Shown here piece by piece: positions 33,987 to 41,917 of a stretch of DNA of 64,000 bases; position 1 is the first letter of the stretch; every line of letters begins with the position of its first letter. This stretch comes from Candidatus Nitrosopumilus sp. SW (lineage in GTDB: Archaea; Thermoproteota; Nitrososphaeria; Nitrososphaerales; Nitrosopumilaceae): NCBI RefSeq assembly GCF_006740685.1, contig NZ_CP035425.1, positions 1,093,687-1,157,686 on the forward strand. Direction: 5' to 3'. The translations under genes were made by a program, and so were the position numbers. The notes below the pieces were generated by a model, which was not told where the DNA came from, ran no database searches, and worked only from the letters and a program-made list of their open reading frames with translations.

Positions 33987-34742
33987 ATGACTTGGTACTT
34001 TGATTCTCACATTCATTTATCTGATCCTCAGTATGCTCCTGACATGGATTTTATTTTACAAGAAATGGATTTTTTGAAAATTAAAGCATGTTGTGTATCT
34101 ATGGATGTAAAAAATTCTCTAGAAACTTTGGAGCTTGCACAAAAAAGTGATCTTGTATTACCGTTTATTGGAATTCATCCAGAATGCGCAAATGATGAAT
34201 TAGAAAAAGTTGTTACTCTGATTGAAAATAATCATGATACTCTTGCAGGTATTGGGGAGATAGGATTAGATCCTACCTATACTAATAATGATGAAGATAC
34301 TAAAAGACAAACCCATGTCTTTGAAACTTTACTGTCTTGTGCTGAAAAATATAACAAGCCAGTATCAATTCACTCGCGAAAAAGTTTGGATGATGTTTTT
34401 CAAGTCATGACTTCGTATGATACAAAATATGCATTACTTCACTGGTTTGATGGAAGCAAGAAACAACTTTCAAAGGCCATGGATATGGGATTCTTTGTTT
34501 CCTTTGGACCTGTGATGATTTATGCTAATGACAAGCAGATTCTATTATCAAAATGCGATGAATCAAAAATTCTAGTTGAGACTGATGGTCCTGTCAGGTT
34601 TTCTAGATGCTTTGAAATGAAATCTGCAGATATTGGCTTTATTCCAAGTGTGATCTTTTCTGCCTCCAAAGTTCTAGGAAAGTCCTTTGATGAGACTGCA
34701 GAACTGCTAGAAAAAAATTCAAACTCGTATCTTGGAATATAG
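33987..34742 (+). CDS. TatD-family metal-dependent hydrolase
   Basis: 252 residues from ATG 33987 (MTWYFDSHIHLSD). The metal-binding motifs are complete: DSHIHL, GIHPE, GEIGLD, PVSIHSR, LHWFDG and VETDGP. TatD proteins are Mg/Zn-dependent exonucleases or hydrolases; substrate here unknown. The promoter of the next gene (eS17) sits on its stop codon. Confidence 0.9.
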   Translation: MTWYFDSHIHLSDPQYAPDMDFILQEMDFLKIKACCVSMDVKNSLETLELAQKSDLVLPFIGIHPECANDELEKVVTLIENNHDTLAGIGEIGLDPTYTNNDEDTKRQTHVFETLLSCAEKYNKPVSIHSRKSLDDVFQVMTSYDTKYALLHWFDGSKKQLSKAMDMGFFVSFGPVMIYANDKQILLSKCDESKILVETDGPVRFSRCFEMKSADIGFIPSVIFSASKVLGKSFDETAELLEKNSNSYLGI

Positions 34743-34750
34743 ATATAAAA
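34743..34750 (+). promoter_or_regulatory. TATA box of the eS17 gene
   Basis: ATATAAAA, right after the TatD stop, centred about 26 bp before the GTG start at 34773. Confidence 0.6.
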
Positions 34751-34772
34751 TACCCTAATCTTTAGACGAGGC

Positions 34773-35174
34773 GTGGATAGAATAAAGCGCCTTTCATACG
34801 AAGTCTTAGATACTCACAAGTCTAAATTCGGTGAAGATTTTGCTGATAACAAAAAAGCTCTAGATCAAGTTTCAATCGTCCGCTCAAAGGGACTAAAAAA
34901 CGAAGTCGCAGGTTACATTACAAAATTTATCAAAAAAGAGATTAGAGAACAAAAAGCAAAAGAGGCACAAATTGCATCTTCTAAGGCCCAAGAACAAGAA
35001 GTTCAAATGGAACCTGAACCAGTAGAGGCAACTGAAACCGCAGAAGCACCTGCTGCAGAGGAAACTGAAAATACCGAAGCTCCAGCAGTTGAAGCAACTG
35101 AAACAACAGAAGCACCTGCTGCTGAAACAACAGAAGCACCTGCTGCTGAAACTACAGAAGAAAAATCTGAATAA
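34773..35174 (+). CDS. rps17e: 30S ribosomal protein eS17 with long acidic tail
   Basis: 133 residues, GTG start. The first about 70 residues are eS17: IKRLSYEVLDTHKSKFGEDFADNKKALDQV and NEVAGYITKFIKKEI. The C-terminal about 60 residues are low-complexity and acidic (ETAEAPAAEETENTEAP and repeats of TTEAPAAE). Archaeal eS17 is normally 60-70 residues, so the tail is unusual. A similar acidic arm is on uS11 at 23016. Confidence 0.92.
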   Translation: MDRIKRLSYEVLDTHKSKFGEDFADNKKALDQVSIVRSKGLKNEVAGYITKFIKKEIREQKAKEAQIASSKAQEQEVQMEPEPVEATETAEAPAAEETENTEAPAVEATETTEAPAAETTEAPAAETTEEKSE

Positions 35175-35213
35175 TACATTAAGTATTAATTTCAAACTTT
35201 AACAAAACATCCT

Positions 35214-35987
35214 ATGATTACTGTAAAACTTGTTGGCGGTGCCAAGAAATCTTTTGCAACAGAAAAATTGGAAATTGAAAAATCAGATATCTCTATTCAA
35301 GAATTAATTGATTTACTATTAGAACTAAAGTCTGATGATTCTCCAAAATTAGACACTGAAAATATTCTAGTTGCAGTAAATGGTGTTGATTCTTCTGCAA
35401 TGGATGGTAAATCAACTGTAATCAAAGAAAATGATGTAGTAAGTATCATTCCTGTGATTCATGGCGGCGCTTCCAAAAGACTGCTCTACAAAGTATCCTC
35501 AAAACAAATACAGGTAATCCAAATTAAAGGCCAAAAAACAATTGATGTGAAATTTTTAGATTCCTTTAGAGAAAAATATCCAAAAATCATACTCCAGGCA
35601 GTATCAAGTGAATTTGTTTTGAATAGTTCGCATCTAAAAAAAATCTTGTCTCTTTCACTAGAGTCACAAAAAAATGATATCCTACTCTCAAACAAACTTG
35701 AAACTGATATCTTGATGCGTTTTGCATTAACAAAACAAATCTCTGCTGCAATTGCATCTGCTGGAATGAAACCAAAAACTGATTTTATACTAATTACAAT
35801 TGGAAACAAAACCAATCTTGATGCATTATACAAGGAACTATCTTCACTATCTGTTCCACTGTTTTCAAAAAATAATGAATCATTTTTGAAAAAATCTTTT
35901 AAAATTTCAAAAAAACAGATTGATTCTGTTTACTCCAAGACTCCCTTAGAAGACCTTCTAGTGGAAAAAGCAGCAGTTTTACTCTGA
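35214..35987 (+). CDS. MoaD/ubiquitin-like domain fused to KEOPS Cgi121-like domain
   Basis: 257 residues. Residues 1-85 form a beta-grasp (MoaD/ThiS-like) domain: MITVKLVGGAKKSF, ILVAVNGVDSSAM, KENDVVSIIPVIHGG, ending in the paired glycine 84-85 typical of the C-terminus of sulfur carriers and SAMPs. Instead of stopping, the chain continues with a Cgi121-like domain (KEOPS subunit): residues 155-195 contain NDILLSNKLETDILMRFAL and KQISAAIASAGMKPKTDFILI. KEOPS makes t6A37 on tRNA. Followed (convergent, 9 bp overlap) by THUMP and Sua5 genes, consistent with a tRNA-modification role. Confidence 0.78.
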   Translation: MITVKLVGGAKKSFATEKLEIEKSDISIQELIDLLLELKSDDSPKLDTENILVAVNGVDSSAMDGKSTVIKENDVVSIIPVIHGGASKRLLYKVSSKQIQVIQIKGQKTIDVKFLDSFREKYPKIILQAVSSEFVLNSSHLKKILSLSLESQKNDILLSNKLETDILMRFALTKQISAAIASAGMKPKTDFILITIGNKTNLDALYKELSSLSVPLFSKNNESFLKKSFKISKKQIDSVYSKTPLEDLLVEKAAVLL

Positions 35988-36500
35988 AATACTGCGTTTG
36001 GTCTTCTCAGTACTCAAAATATCTGACTTTTTTAGCACCGAAACTCCAGTTTTATTTCCCAGAATCTCAATTAATACAACTTTGTCTGGAAATTCAAGTG
36101 AAACCTGATTCTTTATCTTGCTTGCAACTTTAGTGATGATTTCCTGACTAGATACATCTGAATTTCTTTTCTCAATTGAAATTCTATACTTTTCATCTTT
36201 AGAAATTCCTCCTGATAATTCTTCTACAACTTTTTCAATCTCTTCAATTTTTGTCTCAACGATTCTTTGAATCGGAATTATTCTCAAACAATATCTCACA
36301 CTCCAGGGCTCATCAAGTAACATCTCCTTGATTTTTCTAACAACTTCGACTGGATCTAGCTTTGTTTCAGCAGTAAGAATACCTGACATGCTTGTGATCG
36401 TAACTTTGGGATCAGAATCACCAAACTCTTCTAGAAATTCCCTCAACTCCCCTTCTGTTTCAGGCTCAAGATGTCTTGCACATGTTACTATTAGATTCAT
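35979..36500 (-). CDS. THUMP-domain protein, Tan1-like
   Basis: 173 residues. N-terminal LIVTCARHLEPETEGELREFLEEFGD is the THUMP/Tan1 start; C-terminal SLEFPDKVVLIEILGNKTGVSVL is the conserved RNA-binding strand-loop. No methyltransferase or sulfurtransferase domain is attached. Tan1 (THUMPD1) partners an acetyltransferase in tRNA ac4C formation. Overlaps the Sua5/TsaC gene by 4 bp, so the two are co-transcribed. Confidence 0.83.
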   Translation of the reverse strand: MNLIVTCARHLEPETEGELREFLEEFGDSDPKVTITSMSGILTAETKLDPVEVVRKIKEMLLDEPWSVRYCLRIIPIQRIVETKIEEIEKVVEELSGGISKDEKYRISIEKRNSDVSSQEIITKVASKIKNQVSLEFPDKVVLIEILGNKTGVSVLKKSDILSTEKTKRSISE

Positions 36501-37150
36501 GTCTCCAAAATCTCCTCTTTGCTCAAAGAACCCTCTCTGATAATCTTGATTTTTTCATTTTCTATTTCAATAATTGTTGATTCACCTTTGCTTGTAATTG
36601 TTCCCCCATCAACAAAGACGTCATAGTTTTCTACATTTTTGATGCATTCCTGAGGATCAAAAAATGATGGTTGTCCTGAAACATTTGCACTGGTTCCAAC
36701 TAGATACTTGCATTTTTCCAATAACTGTAAAGTACATTTGTGATTTGGAACTCTTAGTGCAATTTTGTCAGTTAGATTTAGTGATTCTTTTAATTTTGCG
36801 TCTTTTAATTTTAAAATAATTGTTAGTTGTCCTGGCCAAAACTTTTCTGCAAGTTTTTTTGAAATCTCGTCAAATTCTGCAATTTGATTAGCTATCTCTT
36901 TGGAATAAACCAAAACTGGAAATGGTTTTGAAAAATCCCTTGACTTTATCTCATAGACTTTTTTTGCAGATTCTTTATTGTACGGATTGCATCCTATACC
37001 GTATACTGTGTCTGTTGGAAATACAACTATTCCTCCATTCTCTATTATTTGAGATGCTTTTTGTATTCCCTCACTATCACAGTTTACTTTCAACACTTTA
37101 TCCTCTTTTTTTTGTTTAATTACCATTTTCTTTTGAAAAGTTTTTAACAT
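36497..37150 (-). CDS. Threonylcarbamoyl-AMP synthase (Sua5/YrdC)
   Basis: 217 residues from ATG 37150 (a TTG at 37171 and an ATG at 37126 are alternatives). The YrdC core is intact: GGIVVFPTDTVYGIGC, FPVLVYSKE, WPGQLTIILK, ALRVPNH and LVGTSANVSGQ. It uses threonine, bicarbonate and ATP to make threonylcarbamoyl-AMP for t6A37, the same pathway as Cgi121/KEOPS next door. No C-terminal Sua5 extension, so it is the short TsaC form. Confidence 0.92.
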   Translation of the reverse strand: MLKTFQKKMVIKQKKEDKVLKVNCDSEGIQKASQIIENGGIVVFPTDTVYGIGCNPYNKESAKKVYEIKSRDFSKPFPVLVYSKEIANQIAEFDEISKKLAEKFWPGQLTIILKLKDAKLKESLNLTDKIALRVPNHKCTLQLLEKCKYLVGTSANVSGQPSFFDPQECIKNVENYDVFVDGGTITSKGESTIIEIENEKIKIIREGSLSKEEILET

Positions 37151-37170
37151 CAAATTTTTTCTATGATACA

Positions 37171-37251
37171 ATGTCCAGTGAAGACTATCCTGACACTGAT
37201 TTTGAAGATGACTTTGATGATGATTTAGATGAGTTAGACGAAGAAGATTAA
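37171..37251 (+). CDS. Possible 26-residue acidic ORF
   Basis: ATG 37171 reads 26 residues, mainly Asp and Glu (MSSEDYPDTDFEDDFDDD), to TAA at 37249-37251. Divergent from Sua5 and overlapping the end of the HTH gene by 4 bp. Composition is striking but no homologue can be named. Confidence 0.35.
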   Translation: MSSEDYPDTDFEDDFDDDLDELDEED

Positions 37252-37535
37252 ATGCTTAATCCAAAGTTGTCTGCAAAGTTTGTAAACTTGTAATATGCTT
37301 GAAGGAACTCTCTTCCTGTTTGGCTGATTTTGTATTTGTTAGAACCTTGACTGTCAACTTGTTCTAAAAGACCCTGAGAAACTAGTGTCTTTAAAATTCT
37401 TGAAATTCTAGAATGAGAAATGTTTGCTTTTCTAATCAGATAGGTTACTGTTGCACCGTCTTCATCTTGAAGATCATCTCTAGTAGTAGAAAGTATATCG
37501 CCAATGATTTTCATATGTGTTCTATACTCTGCCAT
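37248..37535 (-). CDS. Winged-helix transcriptional regulator, paralogue of the 26993 gene
   Basis: 95 residues, one winged helix: LIRKANISHSRISRILKTLVSQGLL, a wing with SNKYKISQTG and the end helix YKFTNFADNFGLSI. The whole layout matches the gene at 26993, including the terminal FGL-(E/S) motif and the MKIIGDIL start. DNA-binding dimer expected. Confidence 0.8.
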   Translation of the reverse strand: MAEYRTHMKIIGDILSTTRDDLQDEDGATVTYLIRKANISHSRISRILKTLVSQGLLEQVDSQGSNKYKISQTGREFLQAYYKFTNFADNFGLSI

Positions 37536-37646
37536 TTCCTATGGTATAATTTTGTTAATTTCTATGAGAGGACGTTGATATTTTCCAATATACCAAAAAG
37601 ATAAAAGAATTTGACAAATGCGGCATTTTGAGCCTAGATAGAAAAA

Positions 37647-38288
37647 TTACTCTAATCCTTCATCAAATTTTATCTTGGTTAGCGGAACCTTGCTGACTGG
37701 AATGAATAATGCAATCAGACCTCCGATTTTGATTATCATTGACACTGGATATAGAATTGATTCGGGGAATACAAAAGAATACCATCCCAAGAATTCTCCG
37801 AGTGCCAATAATGCCAGCCCGATTGAAACTGAGATTGCTCCCTTGTTTCTATTATCCAAGTATGACAGCATTGTTTCAATTGCACCATAAGCAAGCAAGA
37901 TGAATGAGACTGATCTAAAAAGATGTTCCAATTGAACAGATGAAACTAGAAAGAATGGTAGGATTCCAACTGATCTAAAGTAACTTGATTTTGGAAAAAA
38001 TGATTTGATGCTGTGTGAGAATGCAATGAAAAAATATCCCACTGTCTGAATTGCAATTCCCAAAGTCTGTACCCATCTTTCTATATGCCCTGCTTTGATG
38101 ACAAAGTCTTCTGCCATGTATCCTGACCAAATCACAAAAAATCCAATACTAATTGAGAAAAATGCAATTGTTAATCTAAATAGTGTAGGACTGCCTGTAT
38201 TTCGGAATCCAATTAATGACATTATTCCAATTCCAAGTCCTACCAAAAATCCTACAAGATTAAGTATATTTTCTAATAAAAATTCCAA
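37647..38288 (-). CDS. Seven-helix membrane protein of unknown function
   Basis: 213 residues with seven hydrophobic segments, starting with ILNLVGFLVGLGIGIMSLIGF and ending with IIKIGGLIALFIPV. No retinal-binding Lys pattern can be placed with confidence. The layout resembles archaeal 7TM sensor proteins that lack a kinase. Function unknown. Confidence 0.6.
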   Translation of the reverse strand: MEFLLENILNLVGFLVGLGIGIMSLIGFRNTGSPTLFRLTIAFFSISIGFFVIWSGYMAEDFVIKAGHIERWVQTLGIAIQTVGYFFIAFSHSIKSFFPKSSYFRSVGILPFFLVSSVQLEHLFRSVSFILLAYGAIETMLSYLDNRNKGAISVSIGLALLALGEFLGWYSFVFPESILYPVSMIIKIGGLIALFIPVSKVPLTKIKFDEGLE

Positions 38289-38348
38289 TGATGTTTAGAA
38301 ACTCATTAAACTAATTATTTTAATCTGATGAATGATTTCACTATCTTG

Positions 38349-38558
38349 TTAATCCCATTCATCTAATGAACCTGCAGTTTGTCCTTCTGTACTACCTGCA
38401 TAGTCGCCAAGTATGTCTGAATATGTTGCTTCATTGTGTGCTACAAATTTGATATACTCTCCATAACTCATGTCTAAATCACAAGATCCACATTTTACAA
38501 AAGAAAAGTCTGGTGCCAATTCTGCATCTTCTTTGCATTTAGGACACTTTATCTTCAT
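38349..38558 (-). CDS. Zinc-ribbon small protein
   Basis: 69 residues. N-terminal zinc ribbon CPKCKEDAELAPDFSFVKC-GSC with two C-x2-C pairs, followed by an acidic Gly/Ser tail (DYAGSTEGQTAG). Divergent from the YggX-like gene. Possibly an RNA polymerase-related or translation-related zinc protein; no family assigned. Confidence 0.65.
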   Translation of the reverse strand: MKIKCPKCKEDAELAPDFSFVKCGSCDLDMSYGEYIKFVAHNEATYSDILGDYAGSTEGQTAGSLDEWD

Positions 38559-38635
38559 GAAAAGTTTGGTCTTTGTTAATTATTATTACTTTACATTCAA
38601 TAAAAGATAAAAGGAGTTTCAAATTGCTATTTTCT

Positions 38636-38920
38636 ATGAGTCGTACTTGTACAAAATGCAAGAATGCCATTCCTGATACTGAACAATTAGGTCCAGTTGC
38701 TGAGAAATATCCTACATGCAACAAGTGTTGGGCTGAATGGAAAGAATACCAAATCATGGTAATGAATGAAATGAAACTTGACATGTCAATGGCTGATCAC
38801 AGGAAATTATTGAAAAAACATGAGAAAATCTTTGTAGGTGTAATGTCTCCTGAAGGAGAAGTTATTGATTACACCAATGAGGATAACAGAAAGCCTGACG
38901 AGCCACCAGCAGGTGCTTAG
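38636..38920 (+). CDS. YggX/Fe(II)-trafficking-like protein with Cys pairs
   Basis: 94 residues from ATG 38636. The core CWAEWKEYQIMVMNEMKLDM...RKLLKKHEKIFVGVM resembles bacterial YggX (AWQEWLKHQTMLINE...EKFLFG), which protects Fe-S proteins against oxidation. The N-terminus adds C-x2-C (CTKCKNA) and a second pair (CNKCW), a zinc-ribbon arrangement absent from YggX. Iron handling is inferred. The frame remains open upstream, but the earlier in-frame starts lack homology. Confidence 0.6.
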   Translation: MSRTCTKCKNAIPDTEQLGPVAEKYPTCNKCWAEWKEYQIMVMNEMKLDMSMADHRKLLKKHEKIFVGVMSPEGEVIDYTNEDNRKPDEPPAGA

Positions 38921-39378
38921 AACTTCAAATGCTTTTTTGCATTTTCTGGAATAACTAGCATTACTCTTCTCTTTTTGTCTTCATCAAGATTGTTGATGAT
39001 TTTCTTTACTGCATTTGCCAGCGTTTCTTTTTCATTCTCATCTAGTGTAAGATAAATTTCTAAAATTCCATCTAAATTGAATGTGATTAGTTTTTGTGGA
39101 TTTTGTGCAATCTCTGTAATGTAAGCTGAGAACAGTCCTTCTCTTTGCTCATCAGATAGTGTGGCCAGAATTTTTAGCCATGTTTTGAACAGTTTTGCAA
39201 AGTTTGGAAATGGGATTGTAGGTCCTGCCTCTAATGCATTGTTAATTACTTCGTCTTGATCTGGCTTTGCTAATGAAAAAAATTCCATCATACGTTTTTT
39301 TAAAATTGGATTTCTCAAAAAGTCTGGAAGATTTGCTAAATTGACAATGATGTTTCCTGCAAAATTCTCTCCAACCAT
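38917..39378 (-). CDS. Helical hypothetical protein
   Basis: 153 residues from ATG 39378; the open frame reaches a GTG at 39423, but an ATTTTATAAC box about 28 bp before the ATG favours the shorter form. Predicted all-alpha with LVNLPDFL-like and FNLDGILEIYLTLDENEKETL segments. No membrane segment or catalytic motif. Overlaps the YggX-like gene by 4 bp at the 3' end. Confidence 0.6.
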   Translation of the reverse strand: MVGENFAGNIIVNLANLPDFLRNPILKKRMMEFFSLAKPDQDEVINNALEAGPTIPFPNFAKLFKTWLKILATLSDEQREGLFSAYITEIAQNPQKLITFNLDGILEIYLTLDENEKETLANAVKKIINNLDEDKKRRVMLVIPENAKKHLKF

Positions 39379-39401
39379 CGATCTAGAAAATCCAATCTCA
39401 G

Positions 39402-39409
39402 TTATAAAA
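39402..39409 (-). promoter_or_regulatory. TATA box of the 38917 gene
   Basis: TTTTATAA on the minus strand, 28 bp from ATG 39378. It selects that start over the upstream GTG. Confidence 0.45.
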
Positions 39410-39428
39410 TGATGCAACAGCACTTTAG

Positions 39429-39438
39429 CTTAAATAAA
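39429..39438 (+). promoter_or_regulatory. TATA box of purA
   Basis: CTTAAATAAA, centred about 26 bp before ATG 39459, predicting a leaderless purA transcript. Confidence 0.6.
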
Positions 39439-39458
39439 CCAAGTTCAAGTTCAACATC

Positions 39459-40460
39459 ATGACATCTACTGTTGTAGTTGGTGGATTTTTTGGAGATGAA
39501 GGAAAAGGAAAGATCATCTCATATTTGGCAATTAAGGATAATCCAAAAATTATAGTTCGCGGTGGTGCAGGACCAAATGCCGGTCACACCATCAAAGATG
39601 GCGACAAAGTTTACAAAGTTAGAATGCTTCCAAGTGGTTTTCTAAACAAGGATGCCAAGGTCATGATTGGTCCAGGTGTTGTAATTAATCCTGAAGTATT
39701 GCAAAAAGAGATTGATGACTTTGGTGTCTCAGGACGCTCATTTGTTGACAAACACTGTGGAGTTATTGAAGAGACACATCTTGCCCGTGATTCCAAAGGT
39801 GAACTCAAAGAAAAGATTGGAAGTACTGGTTCAGGAACAGGCCCTGCTAATGCTGATAGGGCAATGAGAGTTTTGAGATTGGCAAAAGACTTTGATTCAT
39901 TATCTTCACTAATCACAGATGTTCCTGCAGAGATTAACGCTGCTTTGGATAAAAATGAAAATGTTCTAGTTGAAGGAACTCAAGGCACGTTTCTTTCACT
40001 ATGGCATGGTACCTATCCTTTTGTAACCTCAAAAGATGTAACTGCATCTGGAATCTGTGCTGATATTGGGCTAGGTCCAACAAGGGTAGATGAAGTAATA
40101 GTTGTCTTCAAGTCTTATGTTACTCGTGTAGGCACAGGTCCACTTGACAAAGAACTTTCTTTAGAAGAAGCAGAAAAGAAAGGTTGGTCTGAGTTTGGAA
40201 CTGTTACTGGACGTCAACGACGTGCAGCTGACTTTGATTTTGATTTAGCTAGGCGTGCAATCATGCTCAATGGTGCAACACAAATCTCAATTACAAAACT
40301 AGATGTGTTGTTTACAGACTGTGCAGGAAAAACTTCGTACGATGAATTGTCTGAAGATGCAAAAGCATTCATAAAAAATATTGAAGACAAATTAAACACG
40401 CCTGTTACAATTATTGGAACAGGCCCAACTGTCAATGATGTAATTGACAGAAGAAACTAG
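39459..40460 (+). CDS. purA: Adenylosuccinate synthetase
   Basis: 333 residues, the compact archaeal form (bacterial enzymes are about 430). Joins IMP and aspartate with GTP. The P-loop GGFFGDEGKGK, the GPNAGHTI segment, SGTGPANADRAMRV, GTQGTFLSLWHGTYPFVTSKD and TGRQRRAADFD are all present. PurB, the next step, is at 18887. Confidence 0.96.
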   Translation: MTSTVVVGGFFGDEGKGKIISYLAIKDNPKIIVRGGAGPNAGHTIKDGDKVYKVRMLPSGFLNKDAKVMIGPGVVINPEVLQKEIDDFGVSGRSFVDKHCGVIEETHLARDSKGELKEKIGSTGSGTGPANADRAMRVLRLAKDFDSLSSLITDVPAEINAALDKNENVLVEGTQGTFLSLWHGTYPFVTSKDVTASGICADIGLGPTRVDEVIVVFKSYVTRVGTGPLDKELSLEEAEKKGWSEFGTVTGRQRRAADFDFDLARRAIMLNGATQISITKLDVLFTDCAGKTSYDELSEDAKAFIKNIEDKLNTPVTIIGTGPTVNDVIDRRN

Positions 40461-40509
40461 GCTCCAATTTTTTGGATAAGTTTAATTTGTTAATCGATCG
40501 TTAACTTTC

Positions 40510-41196
40510 GTGGAACAACCATCTCTTTCTCCTGTTGACAAACAACCTCGTTACATCCAAGTTCATTCCACTTTAGAATTTACCAGGCTCGTTTGTGCAC
40601 TGGAGCGTGCACCACGCGTATCATTTTTGCATGATCATGATGGCAGAAAAATTTTATCTGTTCAAATGGATGTTCTAAAAGAAAAACCAATCGTATACTT
40701 TACACCATTAGATCATAACGGACACTATCTTCGTTATGGACTCAAAGGAGGAAAAGAAGAATCAGATATTGTAGATACTACTTCTGATTCAAGTAAGCTA
40801 TATTCTCCAATTGTTCGAATAAAATCTCTACCAAAAACTCTGAAACCTGGAAACGGAACTCTAGATAGATACCAACCAATTGAACTAGAAGACATGTCTA
40901 GTCTTGCAAAACTCACGTGGGGTTTTGAAGATATTCCATTTCCATTATTCTTATTCCCACACAATGACAAATGGCTTTTAGGTGTCTTTATGAACTTCCA
41001 TGAAGAAGGTACGTCATACTTTTGTCATGTATTGCTTGACAAAGATCCAGAAAAACCATTCCTAAAGTTCTCGACAAGCAATGTTATTGAACCAGTTTTT
41101 GTTGATGATCCTTCAGAACACGGTTATTCGTATATCAAAATAATAAAATTAAAAGACACTCATCCATTAGTTGATTATGCACACCTTCAAAACTAG
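40510..41196 (+). CDS. Conserved-looking hypothetical protein
   Basis: 228 residues, GTG start, beta-rich with no signal peptide: ALERAPRVSFLHDHDGRKILSVQMD, VYFTPLDHNGHYLRYG, FPLFLFPHNDKWLLGVF, TSYFCHVLLDKD. The C-terminus overlaps pyrF by 20 bp. Function unknown. Confidence 0.65.
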   Translation: MEQPSLSPVDKQPRYIQVHSTLEFTRLVCALERAPRVSFLHDHDGRKILSVQMDVLKEKPIVYFTPLDHNGHYLRYGLKGGKEESDIVDTTSDSSKLYSPIVRIKSLPKTLKPGNGTLDRYQPIELEDMSSLAKLTWGFEDIPFPLFLFPHNDKWLLGVFMNFHEEGTSYFCHVLLDKDPEKPFLKFSTSNVIEPVFVDDPSEHGYSYIKIIKLKDTHPLVDYAHLQN

Positions 41197-41917
41197 ACTT
41201 TCGCAGATCGCAAAAACAAACGGCAAAGTAATTCTTGCCAATGATTATGATCCCTCTGTAAAAAATTTAGAATCTAAAACCATCTCAAACATCAAAAAAT
41301 TACATCCATATCTTTGTGCAGTGAAATTGAACTTTCACTTGTTACTGCCATTAAGTGAAAAACAAGTTCTCAAAATAAACAAGACAGCTCACAAATATGG
41401 TTTGCAAACAATTGCAGATATCAAACTAAATGATATTGGAAACACAAATCGAGTAACAACTGAAAATCTATGGAAAATGGGATTTGATGCAGTCATAGCA
41501 AATCCAATAATGGGATTGGATAGCTTGAAAAATCTAGTAAAATCTGCCCACAAAAACGGAAAAGGAGTCATTACTTTGTGTCATATGAGCGCACCTGAAG
41601 CTAGACTGTCTTATGATATGGAAGTAAAAATGCGAAAAAAACAGCAACTATACCAACTGTTCTTAGACTGGGCTCTTGAATCCAAAGTAGATGGAATTGT
41701 AGTTGGCGCTACTTTTCCAAAAATAATTCAGTATTGCTCAAAAAAGGCTGGAAAAAAACTTGATATCTTTTCTCCCGGTGTTGGAACCCAAGGTGGAGAT
41801 GCAAGCGAGGTTATCTCTTCGGGAACAAGTTATCTAATTGTTGGAAGAACAATTCTAAATGCAAAAAAACCAATTGATATTGCAAAAGAATTACAATTAG
41901 ACAGTCTTGCCAAGTAA
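41177..41917 (+). CDS. pyrF: Orotidine 5'-phosphate decarboxylase
   Basis: 246 residues from ATG 41177. Decarboxylates OMP to UMP. The catalytic D-x-K-x2-D is in IADIKLNDIGNT; VILANDYD, VIANPIMGLDSL and FSPGVGTQGGD fit the phosphate- and substrate-binding loops of the archaeal subgroup. Tail overlaps the Nudix gene by 21 bp (convergent). Confidence 0.92.
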   Translation: MHTFKTRLSQIAKTNGKVILANDYDPSVKNLESKTISNIKKLHPYLCAVKLNFHLLLPLSEKQVLKINKTAHKYGLQTIADIKLNDIGNTNRVTTENLWKMGFDAVIANPIMGLDSLKNLVKSAHKNGKGVITLCHMSAPEARLSYDMEVKMRKKQQLYQLFLDWALESKVDGIVVGATFPKIIQYCSKKAGKKLDIFSPGVGTQGGDASEVISSGTSYLIVGRTILNAKKPIDIAKELQLDSLAK

